From: Polyangiaceae bacterium
GTDB lineage: Bacteria; Myxococcota_A; Polyangia; Polyangiales; Polyangiaceae
Assembly (NCBI GenBank): GCA_020633205.1
Contig: JACKEB010000010.1
Coordinates: 930,001-994,000, forward strand
Reading direction: 5' to 3'
Length of the DNA stretch: 64,000 nucleotides
Shown here: positions 53,744 to 62,075 of the stretch, piece after piece
Numbering within the stretch: the first letter of the stretch is position 1
Layout: each line of letters starts with the position of its first letter
Made by a program: the position numbers and the translations under genes
Notes under the pieces: generated by a model
The model's database searches: none
Seen by the model: only the letters and a program-made list of their open reading frames with translations
Told to the model about the DNA's origin: nothing

Positions 53744-55132
53744 TCACTTGGCCTTGGCCGCTAGAGCGGCACGGGCCTGAGATGCAGTCATGCGGGAGTA
53801 GACGGTCACGCCGTCCTTGGAGTGGACCTCGGGAGTTTCCGCCCGGAGACCCATGAGGGCCGCCACGTCGGGCTCACCGGGAGCGGGCTTGTAGGCCTGG
53901 CCCAAGGTGGTCACCTGGTCCTTGCCCTTGGTGGGCACGACCTGGGCAGCGGCTGCCGGATTCGGAGCCGGGTTCTTGGGGGTGAGAGCAACGGCCTGTC
54001 GAAGGTCCTTCAACGACAGCTGCTCCATGTACGCCCGGTACTTGGAGTCGCTCGTGAGGTCGGGACGCTTGGCCATCAAAGCCTTGCGTTCGTCGACCTG
54101 CTTGAGGGCCTTGATCTCCCGCTTGAGGGACACCAGCTCCTTGAGCACGTCGACTGACGCCGAAGCCGAAGGAGCGGACTCCTTGTCTTCCTCATCGTCC
54201 TCCGCCGGAGCATCCTCAGCAGCGGGCTCCTCTTCAGAGGCCTCACTTGCGGGTGCCTCCTCTTCGGAGTCGTCCTCACCCTCGAGGGCAGCAAGAGCCT
54301 TCTTGGCCTTCTTGGCCTGCTCCTCGTCCTCGGAATCCAGCATGGCCTTTAGGGCCTCTTTGAGTTCGTCCATCGTACTCACCGTTGGGGCATAAAAAGA
54401 ATCTGAGATGGAGTCGGCCAACCCTTGCTGGACAGCACGACCCCCAATGAAGCTGTTGGCTTGGAGTGCTCTCCACCCATCAGCGGCGATGTTTGGCCGC
54501 CTCGAAGCAGCGAACTCGAAGAACACGGACGCCAAGTCATCGACCTGTGTCTGCATCGAGGCAGTTGCTTGCTCGCTCAACGGAACGAGGGGGTGACCAT
54601 CAGCCTTGCGTGCTCCGCTCGTGATCACGGCGAAGTCGAGGCCAGCGTTCTGGTCGGCTCGGTAGTGGGAGCCCATCACGTTCAGCACGCCGACGTGACC
54701 CACGCAGCTCGTGTCGGTGATGTGGATCTCCTGGCCGCACAGAGCGAGGGCATAGCCAGCACTGCACGCCATCCCATCGACGTAGGTGATGAGCGGCTTT
54801 CCAGCCTTCTGGGCGATCCCAATGATCGTCTTGCACGTGGAGAAGAGCGAGGCGACGTCCCCACCAGGAGAGTCAATCCGCAGGACGATCTGAGCGGCGT
54901 CGGAGTCCGCTGCCTCCTGGACCATCTCCACAATTTCCCCGTAGCTAAGAAAGAAGCCCGGGGTGGCACTGAGCGGGCCCACGATGGGCACCACAGCAGC
55001 GTTCCCCACACGCTCCACTTCAGGCCCTGAGCCTGAAGCGAAGAGCATCGTGAGTGCACTAGGGGCGATGGCTAGGGGTTGTCCCTGGCCGGACCCAAAT
55101 GCCTGACGTGCGATAGGAGCAGGAGTCTTCAT
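53744..55132 (-). CDS. Capsid maturation protease (S49) fused to scaffold
   Basis: The 462-residue product has an S49/SppA-like protease domain with Ser124 in DGMACSAGYALAL and Lys176 in SGARKADGHP, a 52-residue gap equal to that of lambda protein C. IDSPGGDVASL comes before it. From about residue 265 it turns into an acidic Glu/Ala/Ser-rich stretch and a coiled coil, as in scaffolding proteins. The protease would cut the scaffold and open the head for DNA. It overlaps the portal gene by 4 bases. Confidence 0.9.
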   Translation of the reverse strand: MKTPAPIARQAFGSGQGQPLAIAPSALTMLFASGSGPEVERVGNAAVVPIVGPLSATPGFFLSYGEIVEMVQEAADSDAAQIVLRIDSPGGDVASLFSTCKTIIGIAQKAGKPLITYVDGMACSAGYALALCGQEIHITDTSCVGHVGVLNVMGSHYRADQNAGLDFAVITSGARKADGHPLVPLSEQATASMQTQVDDLASVFFEFAASRRPNIAADGWRALQANSFIGGRAVQQGLADSISDSFYAPTVSTMDELKEALKAMLDSEDEEQAKKAKKALAALEGEDDSEEEAPASEASEEEPAAEDAPAEDDEEDKESAPSASASVDVLKELVSLKREIKALKQVDERKALMAKRPDLTSDSKYRAYMEQLSLKDLRQAVALTPKNPAPNPAAAAQVVPTKGKDQVTTLGQAYKPAPGEPDVAALMGLRAETPEVHSKDGVTVYSRMTASQARAALAAKAK

Positions 55133-56763
55133 TCCTGATCTCCGATCCCCACAAGTGGATCCTCAGCCTCGGGTTGCCCGAGTTCCGAGATGAACTTCTC
55201 GCCCTTCGGATCTTCGATGGGCGGAAGGCCCTGCGACTGTCGGGCCTCGTTGGTCCTGACCACCTTTGCGAGGTCGGTCGGTGCCAAGTCGAGCTTGGCG
55301 ACCTTGGCACTCGTGACAGGCAGGTCCTCAGTGGTGACCCCCAATTTGCCAGCGACAGCTGAGATGGATTGCTTCGTAGGTTGCAAGCCAACCCGCTCTG
55401 CCAGATCGATCACCTTGGCCAGCTGATCAACATCAACGCCTTCGCTCTTGGGGTCGTCGAAGTCGCTGGTGTCGATCTCAATGTCGAGGGGTTCAACAAC
55501 CTTCTTGGGTAGAAGGGGAATGTCGAAGTCGGTCATGAGCCGCCGGACGTCAGGCTGCTCGCCGAACTTGGCTAGGCCCTCAGACAGCGTGGTGATGGCA
55601 GTACCAACAGCAACGAGGGTGCTGGCCTGACTGGCCATGTCCTTCGGCTGCCGTGTGTCGTACTCGACCTGAGCGTAGGACCGATCCCTGAGGACCTCCT
55701 CGCCCTTGAGCATCACGCTGACCAAGGGGAGGAACTGCGTGTTGAGCGTCCCTGCTAGAGCCGAAGCACTCGCCTGGATGATGTCCGCCCGGATGCTCCG
55801 GTGCAAATCCGTCGTGGAAAATCCCTTGCCGCCTTCGGTGCTAACGACCTGACCCGCCAGGGCGATCATTAGGTGGTGGGCACCGTTGTCGACCTCGACC
55901 TGATAGATCTCGTAGCCACGCCCGTTGCTCTCCAGGAGCTTCACGTCGAAGCCCTGCGGGACCTCCAAGACAGCGTTCTCACTCCACTCGAGGTCGTCTA
56001 GCCAGTCCTGTCGTGTGGGCTCGTCCGTGCCTAGTGGTGCGGTTGCGATACGAGCCGGCAAGCTGTGCTTGGCGCTGTAGGACATCCGCCGTAGTTCGGC
56101 GTGGTCCCTCATGATGACGGCCCGGCCACAGGCAGCCCACAGGCCTTGGGCCCAAGGGTTGGTCAATCCGTATGGTAAATGAATTACGAATTTCCCCTCA
56201 CCAGGGCGGATCTCGATCTCATTCACAACGCTCTGGAAGAACCACTGGTTCGTCTCAAACCGGTACCTAAGAAACTGAGGGTCGAGCCTGTAGAGTCTCG
56301 GGAACTCGAAGCCCGGAACGTCTCTGATCTCGGCGACCCCAACACCTAGAAGGTCTCCGTCAGCGACGAGTGCAGCCAGCTCACTAGGCGGGCACATCCA
56401 GTCGAACAGGCTCTCGGTCCCCGTCCGTGCAGCCAACTCTTGGGTGATGTCCGAGTCGCCGTAGAACCGCTTGGGCAACCGGACCAATCCCGAGGTCCGG
56501 GTCTGCAGCAGACCAGAGAAGAGCCCGTCCTGGCGGGCGTAGGCCATGATCTTCGCAGCCGGGCCGATGATCCCCTGGGCCGCTGCGTACTGAGCCGATA
56601 CGAGGTCACGCTGGAGGTACTGGAGCTGGACCTGAGGGAGAGGGGCGATGTTGCCACCACGTCGATCACGAACCTCTTTGATGGTCTTGGCGGACGGACC
56701 TGTGCCCCGTCGGGTGTCCCCGAACCCAAGAGCGCTCAACGTCCTCTGCCACAGCGATGCCAT
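55129..56763 (-). CDS. Portal protein (DUF935, Mu gp29-like)
   Basis: From ATG 56763 the product has 544 residues (a TTG at 56784 would add seven). MAYARQDGLFSGLLQTRTSGLVRLPKR, PYGLTNPWAQGLWAACGRAVIMRDHA and EKGFSTTDLHR-type segments match the DUF935 portals. It forms the ring through which DNA enters. The C-terminal tail (PKSEGVDVDQLAKVIDLAERVGLQPTKQ) is typical. Confidence 0.85.
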   Translation of the reverse strand: MASLWQRTLSALGFGDTRRGTGPSAKTIKEVRDRRGGNIAPLPQVQLQYLQRDLVSAQYAAAQGIIGPAAKIMAYARQDGLFSGLLQTRTSGLVRLPKRFYGDSDITQELAARTGTESLFDWMCPPSELAALVADGDLLGVGVAEIRDVPGFEFPRLYRLDPQFLRYRFETNQWFFQSVVNEIEIRPGEGKFVIHLPYGLTNPWAQGLWAACGRAVIMRDHAELRRMSYSAKHSLPARIATAPLGTDEPTRQDWLDDLEWSENAVLEVPQGFDVKLLESNGRGYEIYQVEVDNGAHHLMIALAGQVVSTEGGKGFSTTDLHRSIRADIIQASASALAGTLNTQFLPLVSVMLKGEEVLRDRSYAQVEYDTRQPKDMASQASTLVAVGTAITTLSEGLAKFGEQPDVRRLMTDFDIPLLPKKVVEPLDIEIDTSDFDDPKSEGVDVDQLAKVIDLAERVGLQPTKQSISAVAGKLGVTTEDLPVTSAKVAKLDLAPTDLAKVVRTNEARQSQGLPPIEDPKGEKFISELGQPEAEDPLVGIGDQE

Positions 56764-56792
56764 ACGCTGAGGCGGTTTCCACAAGTAGAAAC

Positions 56793-58352
56793 TCAGTAAC
56801 CGAGCCCACCATAGGGACTCGGCAGCTCACGACGACGTCGGCCTTGTCCCTCGTGGGCCTGCCTTGCTGCTTGGCTTCGTGCGGGGCGTGACCACAGGCA
56901 CAAGCACAGGGCGTCACCACGATCAGGGCTCCGCCCCATGATCTGTCGGAGCGTCTTCTTCGACGTGACCCGCTGCTTGCCCCACGTGTCGACCTCCCAA
57001 CTAGGTGTCGTGAGGTCCTGGTCCAAGAGGCTGTCCACCGGCAGTGCGATGGGGTCCTCTTCTCGAGCTAGGTGGTCATGAGCGTTGGACCAAAGCTCAT
57101 CGTTCACCCTCCCGTAGATCTTGAACTGGCGGGCCTTCTCGCTGGACCTAACTCGGATGATTTTGAAATCGCTCGGGTGCAGTCGTGAGTGCACGATGAG
57201 GGACGAGTAGACGTCCGCACCGACCGAGCCTTCGGAGTCCAACACAATGGTTGCTGGCTCGGGGCTGCACCCCTTGTGCTTGGCTCGAGTCGAGGCGATC
57301 AGCTGAAGGAGCTTCGTAACGTGGCCATCTGCTGTGAGTCCACGATCCCCTAAAACCTCAGTGACCTTATGGCCTACTCGAATGGCCCAACCCGTCTCAT
57401 CCCCAAATTCACCAGGGCCAGCAGGGTCACACCCAATGACGATGGGACCCGCTGCGACCATTTCATGCCAGAGGTCTTGGGCCGCCTCGAGAAGAGCGAT
57501 CGGGATGATCCGATCGGTGCTCGACTCCACGAACTCCCCCATGACCCTTACTTTGAAAATTGGGCTCTCGGGTCCGTACTCCCGGAGCATCAGCTCGATC
57601 CAACTCTTGGTCGCCAGACCCGGGATCGCCTCACCACCCTCTAGACCAGCAACAACGTTGGCCGAGTCGTAGGCGCTCATGGCGAACGTCACGAAGAGGT
57701 CCGCCTTGCTCCTGTGAGAGTCGAAGAAGAACCCCTCGGCCTTCGTGGGGTTGCTCAGCAGCAGGATGGTCGAGCCACCCGCAGAGTTGCCTTGGATCGT
57801 CTCGTACAGCTCGTCCTTTACGCCCGAGGCCTCGTCGATGATGAAGAGGAGATTCCGGCCGGAATATCCGGCGAGCCCTTCAGCGTGGGTGGCAGCGACA
57901 CCAATGATCTCCCGGAGTGCCGGGTGCTTGATGCCCGACTGGACGGTGTCGTAGACCTCACCCGGGATCCTGATCTTGGCGTTCCGTACGAGCCGCTTGA
58001 TCTCTCGGTAGAGAATGCCGTTGCATTGCCGGTTCGTTGGGGCGAGTAAGATGACCCGTGCATCCTCACGGGTGAAATAGAACCAGAGAGCCAGGATGGC
58101 TGCCGTCGTGCTCTTGCCGGCCTTGTGCGAGCTACGAACGCTGACCCTTGGGTTGTCCCGACAGGCCTCGAGGATCTCACACTGCTTGGGGGTGGGCTCG
58201 AGTCCGAGGACGTCCCTTGAGAACCCAACCGGGTCGTCCCTATAGATTTCCTCAGGGCTAACCGTCTCGGCTTCGATCCTCCGTTGTCGGACTCGCTCAA
58301 GAGCGATCTCGAGTGAGCCAACAAACGTCTTGGGGCCCGCTGCCCTAGCCAT
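56793..58352 (-). CDS. terL: Terminase large subunit (ATPase plus nuclease)
   Basis: From ATG 58352 the product has 519 residues. Walker A is SHKAGKST (75-82), preceded by the Q-motif-like TPKQCEIL; Walker B is LLFIIDE (168-174). The RNase H-like nuclease begins with GCDPAGPGEFGDETGWAI (about 310) and continues with VLDSEGSVGADVYSSL, supplying Asp/Glu metal ligands. It packages DNA into the prohead. Overlaps the small subunit end by 8 bases. Confidence 0.9.
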   Translation of the reverse strand: MARAAGPKTFVGSLEIALERVRQRRIEAETVSPEEIYRDDPVGFSRDVLGLEPTPKQCEILEACRDNPRVSVRSSHKAGKSTTAAILALWFYFTREDARVILLAPTNRQCNGILYREIKRLVRNAKIRIPGEVYDTVQSGIKHPALREIIGVAATHAEGLAGYSGRNLLFIIDEASGVKDELYETIQGNSAGGSTILLLSNPTKAEGFFFDSHRSKADLFVTFAMSAYDSANVVAGLEGGEAIPGLATKSWIELMLREYGPESPIFKVRVMGEFVESSTDRIIPIALLEAAQDLWHEMVAAGPIVIGCDPAGPGEFGDETGWAIRVGHKVTEVLGDRGLTADGHVTKLLQLIASTRAKHKGCSPEPATIVLDSEGSVGADVYSSLIVHSRLHPSDFKIIRVRSSEKARQFKIYGRVNDELWSNAHDHLAREEDPIALPVDSLLDQDLTTPSWEVDTWGKQRVTSKKTLRQIMGRSPDRGDALCLCLWSRPARSQAARQAHEGQGRRRRELPSPYGGLGY

Positions 58353-58932
58353 CGCCACCAACTCCCGGGGACCGCTCGACCCTCAGCGTCTTGAGTGCGA
58401 TGAGGACTTCTTCGAGTGCTTCGGGGTAAGGCTCGAGGGCGTCGGTGATCGCCTCTTCGATCCGCTGCCACTGAGGCGACTTCAGGATTTTCGACTCGGT
58501 GATGGCGGCCGACTCACCCGTGAGCTTGCCCAAGCTGGTGATGAGGGTCGTCGCTTTGTCCGCCAGCTTGAACCGCAGCTCGGGGCTGAGGTCTGCTGTC
58601 CGTAGGTGCCGCAGCTGATAGATGGCTTCGCTGCGCAGTTCACTGACCAGCTCGGCCGTGGAGGCGTTATCCGAGATCTCAACTGCCTGCCGCTCTTCAA
58701 CTTCAACCTGCTGCTCGGGTTGATCCCATGCGGTAATTGGGATCCCGAGCTTGGCTTCGAGGGCCTTGCGCCTCTTGGCTCCCGGAAGCCGATCCCCCTG
58801 GTAGTAGTGGGTCAGCGTGTTCGAGGGCCACCCAAGGAGCTGCTCCACCTCGGCTCGGGTTCGTCCGCAGCGGTTGAGTAGGTACGCCCCTTGGTTGGGT
58901 TCCTTCGGCTTGTGTCGATCAGTAGAGGGCAC
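58345..58932 (-). CDS. terS: Terminase small subunit
   Basis: Starting at GTG 58932 (a TTG 15 bases upstream is an alternative) the product has 195 residues. An N-terminal HTH (VEQLLGWPSNTLTHYYQGDRLP) precedes an acidic linker and a helical oligomerisation region (LSPELRFKLADKATTLITSLGKLTGESAAIT), the usual layout for small terminases, which bind the pac/cos site. Adjacent to terL. Confidence 0.75.
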   Translation of the reverse strand: MPSTDRHKPKEPNQGAYLLNRCGRTRAEVEQLLGWPSNTLTHYYQGDRLPGAKRRKALEAKLGIPITAWDQPEQQVEVEERQAVEISDNASTAELVSELRSEAIYQLRHLRTADLSPELRFKLADKATTLITSLGKLTGESAAITESKILKSPQWQRIEEAITDALEPYPEALEEVLIALKTLRVERSPGVGGDG

Positions 58933-58967
58933 GCCTCTGCGGATCAATCAAAGGATCCGCCGAATCC

Positions 58968-59756
58968 TCACAGCAGGTACTCGCCTCGAAGTCGCTCATG
59001 TCGAGTGGGTCCGGGCGGTGCCACCACGATGGGCTCCACCACGGGGTCGGGTTCGGCGTTCCTGCGGAACTGGCCTAGGCACCGGTTGCGGTAGGTGAGT
59101 GAGGTCTCCCCGTAGGTCGCACGCATGTGGTTCAGCCACTCGTGAGTAGCCAGGCCAGGGATGCCGGATTCAACGACGTCGAACGCTGACAGATGGAAGC
59201 GTGTCCAGCTGCTGCTGTCCTCATGATGCGACCGATAGAAGTACCCATTCTCTCGGTTAGGGGTGCTCGTCATCAGGACTCTCTCGGTACTCCCCACGAC
59301 TTGCCATATGGAATCGTTGATCCCACAGGCCTCGTCTCCCAGGAACAGAATGTCACCGGAGTACCCGTAGGTAGCGTTGGTCCCTGCTATGGACCTGCCG
59401 TCAGAATAGCGCACCCCGATCATCACGTTGCTGTGGGCGTCACCGAAGATGGCAACTCGGGCTCCCTCAATGAGACGCCTGACCTCACGATAGACCACGC
59501 CCTGAGTTTGCCCTCGACTAGGGGCCATCAGAACCACTCGAGCATCGTCGTGGGTGGCGTAGAACCAGACGGCAGCGATTGCCTGAGCCATGGTCTTGCC
59601 CGACTTGTTAGCGCCTCGAACGGTGACTCGAGCGTTGCTTGGGACAAGGGCCTGGAGGACCTCAGCCTGTTGAGGGGTGGGCTCGATGCCCAGAACCTCT
59701 CGGGCGAACTCCACCGGTTCATCTCGATATTGGCTGTGGAAATATGGGACAGGCAC
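58968..59756 (-). CDS. ATPase-only terminase large-subunit paralogue
   Basis: The 262-residue product starts at GTG 59756 and aligns by eye to the N-terminal ATPase half of the full-length TerL: DEPVEFAREVLGIEPTPQQ vs DPVGFSRDVLGLEPTPKQ, Walker A GANKSGKT (48-55), Walker B ILFLGDEA with Asp141/Glu142, IPGLATHEWLNHM vs IPGLATKSWIELM. It stops where the nuclease domain should begin, at RNAEPDPVVEP. It is the promoter-proximal gene of the late operon. It may be a regulator or accessory motor, or a decayed duplicate; the motifs look intact. Confidence 0.8.
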   Translation of the reverse strand: MPVPYFHSQYRDEPVEFAREVLGIEPTPQQAEVLQALVPSNARVTVRGANKSGKTMAQAIAAVWFYATHDDARVVLMAPSRGQTQGVVYREVRRLIEGARVAIFGDAHSNVMIGVRYSDGRSIAGTNATYGYSGDILFLGDEACGINDSIWQVVGSTERVLMTSTPNRENGYFYRSHHEDSSSWTRFHLSAFDVVESGIPGLATHEWLNHMRATYGETSLTYRNRCLGQFRRNAEPDPVVEPIVVAPPGPTRHERLRGEYLL

Positions 59757-59765
59757 GCCCTAGAC

Positions 59766-59792
59766 GGGGCATCGATGATTTATCGATACCCC
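59766..59792. promoter_or_regulatory. Inverted repeat between divergent genes
   Basis: GGGG-C-ATCGAT is mirrored by ATCGAT-A-CCCC around the loop GATTT, with one mismatch (C/A). It lies in the 47-base gap between the late operon's first gene and the regulator, so it is a candidate operator. Confidence 0.6.
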
Positions 59793-59803
59793 GGCTAGAA
59801 GTG

Positions 59804-60529
59804 ATGGCGTCCACTCCCTTCTTCGTTGGTATCGATCCCGCAGACCTAGCTCAACGATCGAGCTACGACCCACGAGAGGAGATCGCGGATCACATAGACG
59901 GAGTCGTGGAGCCCACGACGGATGATGTCTTTGAGGGGTTCTCCCCTGGTGACTACGAGTCCAAGATCGAACCGCTCTTGGATCGCCTACCTGAACGTGA
60001 GGCGGACATCGTCCAGCTGTACTTTCAGCTCGGGAAGAAGCAGTCGGAGATCGCCGGCGTCTTTGGCATCACACAAGCTGCCGTGTCCTACCGGCTTCAG
60101 CGTGCAGTGAGGCGGCTCAAATTCTATGTGGATATGCCGACGTTCGATCCTCAAGAGTTGAGGGCGGACCTCATGACCGTGATCCCCGAGACCCCAATTG
60201 TTGATGTGCTCGTTTCGATCGCAGACACATCATGCCAGAGCGCTACGGCTGAAGAGTTAAGGGTCACGCAAGGAAGTGTTCGAGCACGTCTCATGACCGG
60301 GACGAGACGACTCAAGAAGATCGCCAAGACCAACCCCCAATTTGAACCGCACGCCAAACTGTTTGGGGGCCTCGTGGATCAGAAACTTTGGAACATCCTG
60401 CGAGCCGTATCACTCCCTCAATGGCACGACCCTGAATACCAAAAGACTCACGAGTGGGACGGGGTGAGCGGGTACCAAAAACCGCGGGATGGGATCACCC
60501 TCAAGAAGGGGAAGAGCCGACCCAAATAG
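59804..60529 (+). CDS. Phage regulator with two sigma-region-4-like HTH domains
   Basis: From ATG 59804 the product has 241 residues. The first HTH (57-106) reads LLDRLPEREADIVQLYFQLGKKQSEIAGVFGITQAAVSYRLQRAVRRLK, split here, which matches sigma-70 region 4 pattern. A second weaker copy (about 132-172) reads ATAEELRVTQGSVRARLMTGTRRLKK. There is no region 2, so it is not a full sigma factor. The gene faces the late operon across an inverted repeat, fitting a late-gene activator. Confidence 0.75.
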   Translation: MASTPFFVGIDPADLAQRSSYDPREEIADHIDGVVEPTTDDVFEGFSPGDYESKIEPLLDRLPEREADIVQLYFQLGKKQSEIAGVFGITQAAVSYRLQRAVRRLKFYVDMPTFDPQELRADLMTVIPETPIVDVLVSIADTSCQSATAEELRVTQGSVRARLMTGTRRLKKIAKTNPQFEPHAKLFGGLVDQKLWNILRAVSLPQWHDPEYQKTHEWDGVSGYQKPRDGITLKKGKSRPK

Positions 60530-60555
60530 GATCAGGCGGACCCCTAAATAGGTGC

Positions 60556-60583
60556 GCCCCCTCAACACCATTGCTGAGGGGGC
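60556..60583 (+). terminator. GC-rich hairpin after the regulator gene
   Basis: GCCCCCTCA (60556-60564) pairs with TGAGGGGGC (60575-60583), a perfect 9-base stem, followed by ATGTTTG. Probable terminator with a weak U-tract. Confidence 0.7.
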
Positions 60584-60626
60584 ATGTTTGAAAACCCTGA
60601 GCCATCAGTGCGGGAGCACAAATAGA

Positions 60627-60664
60627 ACACGCCCCCCGAACCAAGGTGATCACGGGGGGCGTGT
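60627..60664. terminator. Very strong hairpin, bidirectional terminator candidate
   Basis: ACACGCCCCCCG (60627-60638) pairs with CGGGGGGCGTGT (60653-60664), a perfect 12-base stem with a 14-base loop. There is no U-tract, so function as terminator or RNA element is inference. Confidence 0.6.
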
Positions 60665-60769
60665 GAGCAGGACCGGTCCCTGAAGCTGAGGAGCGGGTGC
60701 CTACTTGGGGTTGGCTACAAGTGGATTCAGGGTAGTGGTACCCCGTCGGTCCGGCGATACTTCGGGGCC

Positions 60770-61330
60770 ATGCCGTCAACCTCACTTCAGCAATGGCGTA
60801 CCCAAGCGCTTGAAGCAGAGAAGGACCTGGAAGCGAATCGGAAGGCGGTTCGTGGGAAGCGATGGGCGGTGCAGGTGAATCACAACCACACCGCCATGCT
60901 TTCGTCCTACTTCCAGGCCTTTGCCAGGGGACTGCATTCCGAGGGCGTGAATGTGTTGGTTAATCAGGCTAACCCATCGTTTCGAATCATTTTCCGAATG
61001 GCAATGACGGCTGGAAGGGCTCTCGATTACGGTAACCCAAACGAGCGGAGTCTGGTGACAGACTTCGAACGGATTGGGCTCGCCCCCTTCATGAAGACCA
61101 TGAAGGCACACGACAAGCGGAATGCCGCACGCTTCGAGAAGCTTAGGACCCTGATGACTTGGCGGAACGCAATTGCGCACCAGGACTGGACCAAGGTGCC
61201 GAACCAAGATCCAAACCTGCCTCTGCTCCAAGTGAAGAAGTGGCGAAGCGCATGCAACGGCCTCGCTACGTCAATGGACGAGGTTCTGAGGGAGTACCTG
61301 ACGCAAGTGGTGGGAGTGTCACCCTGGTGA
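60770..61330 (+). CDS. HEPN-motif protein of unknown function
   Basis: The 186-residue mostly helical protein has WRNAIAHQDW with Arg132 and His137, the R-x4-H signature of HEPN domains, placed in a late helix as usual (FEKLRTLMTWRNAIAH). HEPN domains often cut RNA in toxin-antitoxin, abortive-infection and CRISPR systems; others are inactive. No nucleotidyltransferase partner is adjacent. It follows two hairpins and is likely transcribed with 61343-62035, 12 bases downstream. Confidence 0.65.
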   Translation: MPSTSLQQWRTQALEAEKDLEANRKAVRGKRWAVQVNHNHTAMLSSYFQAFARGLHSEGVNVLVNQANPSFRIIFRMAMTAGRALDYGNPNERSLVTDFERIGLAPFMKTMKAHDKRNAARFEKLRTLMTWRNAIAHQDWTKVPNQDPNLPLLQVKKWRSACNGLATSMDEVLREYLTQVVGVSPW

Positions 61331-61342
61331 TAGGCTCGGGGT

Positions 61343-62035
61343 ATGGCCGATCCTGAAGCGAAGTTCCTACCTGGCGCTCACGTCCAGTTTCTACTGGGAA
61401 AGCGTGAGGTCCAGGGGACGGTCGTCGAAGATCGAGGCCCGCTTGGCGTCGGCGGTCGAAAGCTGGTGCGGGTTCAGATCGGCGATACGGAGTTCGAGGC
61501 TCCCGCGACAGATCTTCAGCGGCTGCCATTCGACCCCTCCCAAATCGCCGCCATTGATCGGCTCCTCAAAGCCGCAGGGGCCATCCGGCGAAAGGTCTAC
61601 GAGTCAGCCTTCAGGATGTTCCAGGGTTCGCTCAGACACGTGTCGTTGGGCCTGTGGCCTGAGCATCTTGCAGAGCAATTCCGCCGGGACGTGGGGCTTG
61701 CGTTGCCCCTGTCCGAAGCAACCGCTGCATTGGATGCTCTGACCACCGTCGGAGCCCTAGTGAAGCGTCCTAGTGGGATCTACATCTCCACCGACTGGCT
61801 CCTGCGTTATCTCGACCGACGGTCCAAGCCGGCGACCCCCGCATCGAAGAAGCCAGCAGTCCAGGCGTACCTTCAAAGAGCTGCCAAGGCACCTGCGAAG
61901 AAGGCAGCGAAGGCCGGCCCGAAGATGACGACGGCAAGGGCGAGGGCCAAGGCAGCCAAGAAGGCCAGTAAGCGCTCAGTGGGTGTGAAGGCGGTCACCC
62001 AACGAGCCTTGAGGAAAAAAGCGAAGAAGGCCTGA
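61343..62035 (+). CDS. Phage protein with histone-H1-like Lys/Ala tail
   Basis: The 230-residue product has an N-terminal SH3-like beta part (GAHVQFLLGKREVQGTVVEDRG), a winged-helix-like middle (LSEATAALDALTTVGALVKRPSGIYIS) and, from about residue 165, a tail of Lys/Ala repeats (KAPAKKAAKAGPK, RAKAAKKASKR) like bacterial Hc1/H1-type histones. The tail would bind DNA without specificity. Possible roles in nucleoid or virion DNA are unproven. Confidence 0.7.
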   Translation: MADPEAKFLPGAHVQFLLGKREVQGTVVEDRGPLGVGGRKLVRVQIGDTEFEAPATDLQRLPFDPSQIAAIDRLLKAAGAIRRKVYESAFRMFQGSLRHVSLGLWPEHLAEQFRRDVGLALPLSEATAALDALTTVGALVKRPSGIYISTDWLLRYLDRRSKPATPASKKPAVQAYLQRAAKAPAKKAAKAGPKMTTARARAKAAKKASKRSVGVKAVTQRALRKKAKKA

Positions 62036-62075
62036 TCGTTGTTAAGATCTGAGGGTCGGGCGTCGTAGTCCGTGA

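Noticed and set aside
36000..59756. Phage-tail-like bacteriocin or gene transfer agent
   Set aside because: Complete portal, capsid, protease and terminase genes point to a true phage; size and order fit a prophage, although activity cannot be judged.
58968..59756. Terminase split by frameshift
   Set aside because: It is a separate paralogue, since a full TerL with both domains lies downstream; no nuclease remnant follows the short gene in any frame.
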